Below, piece after piece: positions 1-5,109 of a stretch of 10,987 nucleotides of DNA. This DNA is from Bacteroidota bacterium (GTDB taxonomy: Bacteria; Bacteroidota; Bacteroidia; Chitinophagales; LD1). The first letter of the stretch is position 1, and each line of letters begins with the position of its first letter. The notes beneath the pieces are model-generated. The model was not told where the DNA came from, did no database searches, and saw only the letters and a list, made by a program, of their open reading frames with translations. The stretch spans positions 1-10,987 of the forward strand of contig JAFDYM010000205.1 in the NCBI GenBank assembly GCA_018267435.1, in the 5' to 3' direction. The position numbers were made by a program, and so were the translations under genes.

Positions 1-381
1 CCCAGTGGCATAATAGGAGCTTTGTAAACTTGGGTCATTGGTGTACATATATACTTTCAGGTTATAGTCCACCACCTTTAATCCATGTGGGCCTACTATG
101 CTGGGGTCGCCCTGCTGGCGTACCGGTACTAATTTCCAGTCGGCTGGGTAAGGGGCTTCGGCTGCCACATTGCCCTGAGCATCTTTTAGAGGTATCATTA
201 CTAGCTTTTGCCAGTTGCCGCTACCTTCGGTGCTAGTGCCTGCTTGCTTAGTCTCCATGCTGTTATTGCCCGCAGCGGCTGCTGTATCGCGTTCTTGTTT
301 TTGCTCGTTTTGTGGGTTGTTGCCATTGCCGCAGCTTACCACTAGTAACAAGCATAGCAATATATAAACGGTGTTTTTCAT
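1..381 (-). CDS. Uncharacterised lipoprotein, N-terminal part (runs off left edge)
   Basis: The frame is open from an ATG at 381 down to base 1, giving 127 residues; the C-terminus lies outside the window. Residues 1-16 form a type II signal peptide (MKNTVYILLCLLLVVS) followed by Cys17, a lipobox of the form VVSC, so the mature protein should be lipid-anchored in the cell envelope. Residues 18-55 are a polar Gly/Asn/Gln/Thr linker. From Trp57 a folded domain seems to begin, with IPLKDAQG, PYPADWK and DPSIVGPHGLKV as recognisable stretches. These resemble uncharacterised Bacteroidota lipoproteins as I remember them, but I cannot name a family. The residues after the Cys (GNGNN) lack the acidic surface-export signal seen in the lipoprotein at 1092-1844, so a periplasm-facing location is plausible. 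It is divergent from dps, with 97 bp between the start codons. The function is unknown; that this is a real gene is well supported by the signal peptide and neighbour-like codon use. Confidence 0.85.
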   Translation of the reverse strand, partial: MKNTVYILLCLLLVVSCGNGNNPQNEQKQERDTAAAAGNNSMETKQAGTSTEGSGNWQKLVMIPLKDAQGNVAAEAPYPADWKLVPVRQQGDPSIVGPHGLKVVDYNLKVYMYTNDPSLQSSYYATG

Positions 382-478
382 GCGTAATATATTAGGGGTT
401 TGTGCAAGGTAAGGCTAAAATGTTTTTTACCTATAATATTGTTGTTAATTTCATTGTGTATTAAACTATTCCCACACT

Positions 479-961
479 ATGGCAAAAAATCAAATTGGCT
501 TGGGCAAAGACCAAAGCAAGCAACTGGCTAAAAAGCTGAATACCTTATTGGCAAACTATCATTTGTTCTATCAAAACGCACGTGGCTTCCACTGGAACAT
601 AACGGGCGAGAAGTTCTTCGAACTACATGTAAAGTTTGAAGAGCTGTATACCGATGCACTATTAAAGATTGATGAGATAGCCGAGCGCATACTTACTCTG
701 GGCTATACACCACTACATACCTTTACCGACTATGTGAAGGAAAGCAGCATTAAAGAAGCAAAAGATGTTACCGATGGCAAGCAGGCCATTGGCTTAATAT
801 TAGATGGTTATGGCGTATTGCTGCCGCTTGAGCGCGAACTGTTATCGCTAGCTGCCGAGGCCGACGATGAAGGCACCAACGCCCTAATGGGCGACTACAT
901 ACGCGAACAGGAGAAAACAATATGGATGTACAGCGCTTACCTTGGCAAAAACAAGAAATAG
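479..961 (+). CDS. dps: Dps-family DNA-binding ferritin-like protein (starvation/oxidative stress)
   Basis: The product is 160 aa, the usual Dps length. Dps proteins form 12-subunit cages that oxidise Fe(II) with hydrogen peroxide and store the iron; some also compact DNA. The inter-subunit ferroxidase ligands are all present with family spacing: His38 (in GFHWN), His50 (in ELH), Glu54, Asp65 and Glu69 (in KIDEIAERI). These are in register with His31/His43/Asp47/Asp58/Glu62 of Listeria innocua Dps, with Glu for Asp at the third site. The N-terminal tail (MAKNQIGLGKDQSKQLAKK) and the C-terminus (GKNKK) are Lys-rich, so non-specific DNA contact is possible. No Shine-Dalgarno site precedes the ATG, as is normal for this phylum. 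The gene is monocistronic: a divergent lipoprotein gene lies upstream and a terminator follows 69 bp after the stop. In other bacteria Dps is controlled by OxyR, PerR or stationary-phase regulators; I see no such operator here. Confidence 0.95.
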   Translation: MAKNQIGLGKDQSKQLAKKLNTLLANYHLFYQNARGFHWNITGEKFFELHVKFEELYTDALLKIDEIAERILTLGYTPLHTFTDYVKESSIKEAKDVTDGKQAIGLILDGYGVLLPLERELLSLAAEADDEGTNALMGDYIREQEKTIWMYSAYLGKNKK

Positions 962-1030
962 GTTTGTTGCTATTAGGCTGTTAACCCCTCTTCCCTCCGC
1001 CCTCGCTCTCGTCCCTTCCTATAAAAAGAT

Positions 1031-1059
1031 AAAGGCTGCTCCATTACGGGGCAGCCTTT
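1031..1059. terminator. Bidirectional intrinsic terminator between dps and the convergent lipoprotein gene
   Basis: A 12-bp stem (1031-1042 with 1048-1059, AAAGGCTGC against GCAGCCTTT at its base, one G-T pair) closes a 5-nt loop ATTAC. On the plus strand it is followed by GGTTTTGG, a weak T-tract. On the minus strand it is followed by ATCTTTTTATA, a better T-tract. It lies between the stop codons of the two convergent genes and can serve both. Confidence 0.85.
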
Positions 1060-1091
1060 GGTTTTGGTCAGCAGTGTATGTTGATAGTAGC

Positions 1092-1844
1092 TTATTTAAA
1101 CTCTACTATTTTGGTAACAGTTACTTGGTTTACCATGTAAACCTTTTTGCCAGGTATAAGGTTGGTGCGCACATCCCAAGTGTAAGGGGTAACCTGTATC
1201 ATGCCATACTGCGAGGCTGAAAGACCGTTAAGGTCGCTAGCTGTAAACGTGGCAGAGTTTTGCCAGCCAGCAAGGCGCTTTTCGGCATAGCTGTTGTTAG
1301 TAGCCAATATTACAAGTACCGAGTCGGCACCACTTACCGAGGTAAAGCTTACGGTGTAGCCATCTGCAAGTGTTACATCGTTGGTGCTGTTAAGGGTAGG
1401 TGTGCTAGGAAACTGGTTGAATGAAGCTGTAAATGCAGGTACATTAGTGCTTCCACTTACGTTCCAGCTCGATCCGTTGTTAAACTCTATACCTGTAACA
1501 TCGGCTTGGCTTGGTTGGAATACATATGAGTTGCCAGTTTGCTTTGTTAACCCCTTTGTATTGCAACTTACGGTACCAGCATCTTGGTATTCACTGCTGC
1601 CCGCCGAAACGTTGAATGCTGCAACGGCAGTACCTAGTTCAATATCTATAGGGCCAATAGGTGTGCTTTGGCTGGTTACAGTTTTTACGCCAGCTAGCAA
1701 ACCCCAAGCATCGCTATAGTTAAATGTTTGTGTTGGGCTTACAGCCGAAGGCTGTTGCGGTGTATTGTCCTCATCTTTTTTGCAGCCGCTTAGTACTGCA
1801 AGCATAGCTACAGGTAGTAGCATTTTGGTAAACATTCTTTTCAT
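1092..1844 (-). CDS. Predicted surface-exposed lipoprotein of unknown function
   Basis: I choose the ATG at 1844 (250 aa) because it places a proper type II signal peptide at the N-terminus: MKRMFTKMLLPVAMLAVLSG then Cys21, with lipobox LSGC. The same frame is open up to 1916, but those 24 extra residues would bury the signal peptide. The mature protein begins CKKDEDN, which fits the X-K-(D/E)2-X lipoprotein export signal described in Capnocytophaga and related Bacteroidota, so it is probably flipped to the outer-membrane outer face. The rest is Ser/Thr/Asn-rich and looks beta-rich, with a single further Cys (Cys94) and a C-terminal stretch GMIQVTPYTW...KKVYMVNQVTVTKIVEFK typical of extracellular beta-sandwich folds. 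No catalytic motif is visible. It is convergent with dps and shares its terminator. Function unknown; the gene call is firm, the surface location is inferred. Confidence 0.85.
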   Translation of the reverse strand: MKRMFTKMLLPVAMLAVLSGCKKDEDNTPQQPSAVSPTQTFNYSDAWGLLAGVKTVTSQSTPIGPIDIELGTAVAAFNVSAGSSEYQDAGTVSCNTKGLTKQTGNSYVFQPSQADVTGIEFNNGSSWNVSGSTNVPAFTASFNQFPSTPTLNSTNDVTLADGYTVSFTSVSGADSVLVILATNNSYAEKRLAGWQNSATFTASDLNGLSASQYGMIQVTPYTWDVRTNLIPGKKVYMVNQVTVTKIVEFK

Positions 1845-2025
1845 TTCACGTTTCTTTTTGGTTACTGGTGCAATGTTCGTTACAAAGTGGCAAACGCACT
1901 TTCCAGAAATCGGCAAATTCTTACTTATGCAGGCTTTGCATGAAGTAACTTTAAAAAAAGTGAACTTTTCTAGTATTCATTATCAATAAGTTATGGGGGT
2001 GTGTTGCACTTTTTGTAGGCAAATA

Positions 2026-2056
2026 TTTGGCGAAATGGGTTTAAAGGCTACTTTTG
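2026..2056 (+). promoter_or_regulatory. Bacteroidota-type promoter of the rplM operon
   Basis: TTTG at 2026-2029 (the -33 element) is followed, after exactly 19 bases, by TACTTTTG at 2049-2056, a full match to the TAnnTTTG -7 element used by the primary sigma factor of Bacteroidota. The predicted transcript starts near 2063, giving a leader of about 45 nt before the rplM ATG. This is the clearest promoter in the window and sits where a ribosomal operon needs one. Confidence 0.8.
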
Positions 2057-2107
2057 CGCTCCGTTTTTGTAAAAACTGAAACAGAGAATTTAAAAACTAT
2101 AATTAAG

Positions 2108-2572
2108 ATGAAATCACGCAGCTATAGCACCAAAACAGTTACCCCGGCGGACATAAAGCGCGAGTGGTATATTGTAGATGCAGAAGGCCTAACACTTGGC
2201 CGTATGGTTAGTAAAATAGCGTCGGTATTGAGCGGTAAGCACAAAGCCACCTATACTCCTAACAACGACAACGGCGACTTCGTAATCGTTATCAACTCGG
2301 CAAAAGTACGTATGACCGGTAAAAAAATGACCGACCGCGTACTAGTACGTTACACTGGTTACCCAGGTGGCCAGCGCAAAGCAGCTCCGAAGGAGATAAT
2401 AGAAAAGAACGCCAACCACTTGATAGAGCACGCCGTAAAAGGTATGTTGCCTAAAAGCACACTTGGTGCCCAAATGTTCCGCAAGCTATTTGTATACGAA
2501 GGTGCCGAGCACCCTCACACTGCACAAAAGCCACAGGAGCTTGTAACTGAACAACTAAATTCAAAAAACTAA
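2108..2572 (+). CDS. rplM: 50S ribosomal protein L13 (uL13)
   Basis: The product is 154 aa, slightly longer than the roughly 142 aa of E. coli L13. L13 is an early-assembling large-subunit protein that binds 23S rRNA. Diagnostic stretches are REWYIVDAEGLTLGR near the N-terminus, YTGYPGGQR in the middle, and AVKGMLPKSTLG followed by YEGAEHPHTAQKP near the C-terminus. The start is the ATG at 2108: the frame extends up to a TTG at 2054, but that codon overlaps the predicted -7 promoter element and would lie upstream of the transcript start. The first 20 residues (MKSRSYSTKTV...) form the short N-terminal extension common in this phylum. It is the first gene of rplM-rpsI-rpsB-tsf, with a 15-bp gap to rpsI, so the pair is surely co-transcribed. 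Isoleucine is mostly ATA (5 of 8 codons). Confidence 0.97.
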   Translation: MKSRSYSTKTVTPADIKREWYIVDAEGLTLGRMVSKIASVLSGKHKATYTPNNDNGDFVIVINSAKVRMTGKKMTDRVLVRYTGYPGGQRKAAPKEIIEKNANHLIEHAVKGMLPKSTLGAQMFRKLFVYEGAEHPHTAQKPQELVTEQLNSKN

Positions 2573-2587
2573 ATCCCACTATAAACA

Positions 2588-2968
2588 ATGGATATTAAAG
2601 TAGGAAGAAGGAAGGCCTCGGTAGCTCGTGCTTTTATAAAAGCAGGAACTGGCGAAATAACCATCAACGGTAAACCTTACACAAGCTATTTCGGTTTGGC
2701 ATATCTACAGAACAAAGTAGAGAACCCATTGAAACTATCTGACAGCGCCGATAAATTCGACGTAGAAGTAAACGTTTTTGGTGGTGGTATGAAAGGCCAA
2801 GCCGATGCAATAGCAATGGCAATAGCAAGGGCACTAGTAGCCGATAACGAAGAAAAGAGACCAGCACTTAAGAAAGCTAAACTTATGCGTCGCGATGCAC
2901 GTGTGGTTGAGCGTAAGAAGACAGGTCTTCGTAAAGCACGTAAGAGAGAGCAGTACTCTAAGCGTTAA
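2588..2968 (+). CDS. rpsI: 30S ribosomal protein S9 (uS9)
   Basis: The product is 126 aa, close to the usual 128-130 aa. S9 sits in the head of the small subunit, and its basic C-terminal tail reaches into the P site to contact the initiator/P-site tRNA. The protein shows the family start (VGRRKASVARAFI), the central FGGGMKGQADAIAMAIARAL and the Lys/Arg-rich tail ending YSKR with the conserved final Arg. The gene lies 15 bp after rplM, the pairing conserved in nearly all bacteria, and 36 bp before rpsB. No Shine-Dalgarno site is visible; the region before the ATG is A-rich (CTATAAACA). Confidence 0.97.
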   Translation: MDIKVGRRKASVARAFIKAGTGEITINGKPYTSYFGLAYLQNKVENPLKLSDSADKFDVEVNVFGGGMKGQADAIAMAIARALVADNEEKRPALKKAKLMRRDARVVERKKTGLRKARKREQYSKR

Positions 2969-3004
2969 TCGTATTGGTATCACAATAATTATAATCAAAA
3001 AGAA

Positions 3005-3913
3005 ATGGAAAGACTTGATCATAAAACCCTTCTGGAAGCGCAGGTTCACTTTGGGCACTTAAAGAAGAAATGGAACCCGAAAATGTTGCCATACATATTC
3101 GGCGAAAAGAAGAATATACATATCATTGACCTTAACCGTACTGCAGATAAGCTTGATGAAGCTGCTGCTGCAGCTAAGCAAATAGCTAAAAGCGGTAGGA
3201 AAATACTTTTCGTAGCTACTAAAAAGCAAGCTAAAGAAGTAGTGAAAGATGCGGCTAAGCGCGTTAACATGCCTTTCGTTACTGAAAGGTGGTTAGGTGG
3301 TATGCTTACTAACTTTACTACTATCCGTAAAAGTATCAAGAAGATGCAGAACATCGAAAAGATGCTAGGCGACGGTACTTTGGAAAGCGTAACCAAGAAA
3401 GAGAAGCTAGTACTTACCCGCGAGAAAGAAAAGATGGAGAAAGTACTAGGTGGTGTAGCCAACATGAACCGTGTACCAGCTGCATTGTTCCTAGTTGATA
3501 TTATGCACGAGCACATCGCGCTTAAAGAAGCTCACCGCTTAAGCATAAACACTTTTGGTATAGTTGATACCAATAGCGACCCTACTAAAGTAGACTTCGC
3601 TATACCTGGTAACGACGATGCTGCAAAATCGATAGCACTACTTACCAACTATATAGCTGATGCTATAGCAGAAGGTTTGGCTGAGCGCTCGGCTAACAGC
3701 GAAGGTGTTGATGAGTCTGACGATGATTTGAACGATAACAATCGTTTCGATGACGGCGATGATGACAACACAGGCGGTACTGGCGAAAAAGACAAAGAAA
3801 AAGGTCGTACTGGTGCACGTAAGCGTACTGGTGGTGGCAACGCAGGTGGTGGCCGTGGCAAAACTACAGGCAGCCGTCCGGGCGGTGGCTTCGGTGGACC
3901 GAAGAAGTCGTAA
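3005..3913 (+). CDS. rpsB: 30S ribosomal protein S2 (uS2) with long acidic/RG-rich C-terminal tail
   Basis: Residues 1-230 are the S2 core, which binds the 30S body-head junction near S1/S21 on the solvent side. Landmarks are LLEAQVHFGHLKKKWNPKM (N-terminal), RWLGGMLTNFTTI (residues 95-107), the coiled-coil insertion at about 110-150, and DTNSDPTKVDFAIPGNDDA (188-206). The core ends near AEGLAERSA at 222-230. About 72 further residues follow that E. coli S2 lacks in this form: an acidic block (233-256, DESDDDLNDNNRFDDGDDD) and then a basic Gly/Arg/Lys block (261-302, ending GGGFGGPKKS). C-terminal additions to S2 occur in Bacteroidota as far as I know, but the charge-segregated layout here is marked. 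The codon pattern does not change in the tail, so it is not a frameshift artefact. The gene lies 36 bp after rpsI, with a hairpin-bearing 126-bp gap before tsf. Confidence 0.96.
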   Translation: MERLDHKTLLEAQVHFGHLKKKWNPKMLPYIFGEKKNIHIIDLNRTADKLDEAAAAAKQIAKSGRKILFVATKKQAKEVVKDAAKRVNMPFVTERWLGGMLTNFTTIRKSIKKMQNIEKMLGDGTLESVTKKEKLVLTREKEKMEKVLGGVANMNRVPAALFLVDIMHEHIALKEAHRLSINTFGIVDTNSDPTKVDFAIPGNDDAAKSIALLTNYIADAIAEGLAERSANSEGVDESDDDLNDNNRFDDGDDDNTGGTGEKDKEKGRTGARKRTGGGNAGGGRGKTTGSRPGGGFGGPKKS

Positions 3914-3934
3914 TCAGAATATAAGCTGAATAAA

Positions 3935-3986
3935 AAGCAGATATGAGATGTTAGGCTTGTTCAAGTCGCGCATCTCATTTCTGTTT
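3935..3986 (+). promoter_or_regulatory. Long hairpin in the rpsB-tsf spacer (candidate attenuator or processing site)
   Basis: A stem pairs 3935-3950 with 3971-3986: an 8-bp perfect arm (ATGAGATG with CATCTCAT), one T-T mismatch, then CAGA with TCTG and a short A/T end including a G-T pair. The 20-nt loop contains a nested CTTG-TT-CAAG hairpin at 3956-3965. No run of T follows, so it is not a canonical terminator. It lies 22 bp after the rpsB stop and about 54 bp before the tsf ATG, where E. coli also regulates the rpsB-tsf pair. A role in partial termination, mRNA processing or protein binding is inference. Confidence 0.5.
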
Positions 3987-4039
3987 AAGGGAAACAAGAG
4001 GGATTAATAAAACAAAAACAATAAAAACACAATAATATC

Positions 4040-4879
4040 ATGGCAGTTACAGCAGCTCAAGTAAACGAATTGCGCAACCTTACAGGCGCAGGCTTAATGG
4101 ATTGTAAAAAGGCATTGACCGAAGCTAACGGCGATGTACAAGCAGCTATAGATTACCTACGCAAAAAAGGTGCTAAGGTAGCTGAGCTTCGCGCAGGCCG
4201 TGCCGCAGCTGAAGGTGTGGTAATAGCTAAAACATCTGACGATAACAAAACAGGTGTTGCAGTATATATATCTTGCGAAACCGACTTCGTAGCTAAAAAC
4301 GAAGAGTTTGTAAAACTAGCTACTTCAATAGCCGATGCAGCTTTGGCAGCAGGTGCTAAAACCAGCGAAGAAGTATTGAACCTAACTGTAAACGGTACCC
4401 TAGTTAGCGGTTTGCTACAGGAGAAAGTTTCAGCTATAGGCGAACTTATAACAGTATCGGGCTACGGTAGCCTAAGTGGCGATAGCGTAGTAGCTTACAA
4501 CCACATGGGTAACAAAATAGGTGTACTTGTAGCAATGAACAAGCCACTTAACGATGCAGTAGGCGCTATAGGCCGCGATGTAGCTATGCAAATAGCTGCT
4601 ATGAACCCAATAGCTGTAGATGCTAGCGGCGTACCAGCTGAAGTACTAGAAAGGGAAAAAGCAGTAGCACGCGAAAAAGCGATAGCTGCAGGCAAGCCTG
4701 AAAACATACTTGAGAAAATAACTGAAGGTGCTGCCAACAGCTATGTAAAAGAGAACACATTGTTGACTCAGCCTTTCGTAAAAGACGGTAGCAAAACAGT
4801 AGCACAAGTACTAGGTGCTGCTGAAAGCGGCCTTACCGTTACTAACTTTGTACGTATAGAAAAAGGTGCAGCTAAGTAA
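4040..4879 (+). CDS. tsf: Translation elongation factor Ts (EF-Ts)
   Basis: The product is 279 aa, matching the usual length (283 aa in E. coli). EF-Ts is the nucleotide exchange factor that regenerates EF-Tu-GTP. Residues 1-45 are the UBA-like EF-Tu-binding domain (LRNLTGAGLMDCKKAL, then GDVQAAIDYLRKKG). Residues 80-90 hold the signature ETDFVAKNEEF, whose TDFV motif (81-84) pries EF-Tu open. The core and C-terminal regions (DVAMQIAAMNP; LTQPFVKD) are intact. It is the last gene of the operon: the spacer from rpsB holds a hairpin and the start region is A-rich with no Shine-Dalgarno site. A strong terminator follows 25 bp after the stop. All 14 isoleucine codons are ATA, which is remarkable for a highly expressed gene. 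Confidence 0.97.
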   Translation: MAVTAAQVNELRNLTGAGLMDCKKALTEANGDVQAAIDYLRKKGAKVAELRAGRAAAEGVVIAKTSDDNKTGVAVYISCETDFVAKNEEFVKLATSIADAALAAGAKTSEEVLNLTVNGTLVSGLLQEKVSAIGELITVSGYGSLSGDSVVAYNHMGNKIGVLVAMNKPLNDAVGAIGRDVAMQIAAMNPIAVDASGVPAEVLEREKAVAREKAIAAGKPENILEKITEGAANSYVKENTLLTQPFVKDGSKTVAQVLGAAESGLTVTNFVRIEKGAAK

Positions 4880-4902
4880 TTAGCGCCCCACGCATAAAAT
4901 CA

Positions 4903-4940
4903 AGAAGCGGCTTCCTACACAGGGAGCCGCTTTTGTTTTT
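4903..4940 (+). terminator. Intrinsic terminator of the rplM-rpsI-rpsB-tsf operon
   Basis: An 11-bp stem (4905-4915 with 4922-4932, AAGCGGC at the base, one T-G pair) closes a 6-nt loop TACACA and runs directly into TTTTGTTTTT (4931-4940). This is the strongest terminator in the window. Confidence 0.93.
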
Positions 4941-5065
4941 ATATATCTGATGAAAATCATGCAATAAGTAAGCTGTGTTTTAGGGAGTTTGGCAACGGAA
5001 ATAGCCCAAAAACCGTCTTGTTAACATAGCTTACGAATAACATGATAACTGGGTGATTGTAGCTT

Positions 5066-5082
5066 AATGTTTTTTACCTTTA
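5066..5082 (+). promoter_or_regulatory. Possible promoter element upstream of the T9SS-sorted protein gene
   Basis: TACCTTTA at 5075-5082 matches the Bacteroidota -7 element TAnnTTTG except in the last base. The nearest TTG (5057-5059) is only 15 bases upstream, closer than the usual 19, so the call is weak. The 14 bases AATGTTTTTTACCT at 5066-5079 recur exactly at 419-432 upstream of dps, which hints that the block is functional. Confidence 0.25.
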
Positions 5083-5109
5083 TTCGCACCCCGGTTTAAT
5101 AAAAGGTTG

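Noticed and set aside
30..236. Plus-strand open frame of 68 codons
   Set aside because: It is antisense to the lipoprotein at 1-381, which has a signal peptide, lipobox and normal codon use; the plus-strand translation is Cys/Pro/Leu-rich without any motif.
942..1220. Plus-strand open frame of 92 codons overlapping the dps end
   Set aside because: It runs through the dps stop region, through the shared terminator hairpin and into the antisense of the lipoprotein gene; no protein-like features.
1845..1916. Upstream extension of the lipoprotein frame to an ATG at 1916
   Set aside because: It would put 24 residues before the signal peptide, which starts properly at the ATG at 1844.
2054..2107. 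Upstream TTG start extending rplM by 18 codons
   Set aside because: The TTG lies inside the predicted -7 promoter element, and the extension does not resemble L13 N-termini.
3046..3516. Minus-strand open frame of 156 codons opposite rpsB
   Set aside because: Antisense shadow of an unambiguous ribosomal protein gene; no independent start signal or motif.
5107..5109. TTG start one codon before the ATG of the T9SS-sorted protein
   Set aside because: The adjacent ATG at 5110 is the stronger start and gives a normal signal peptide beginning MKKIYF.
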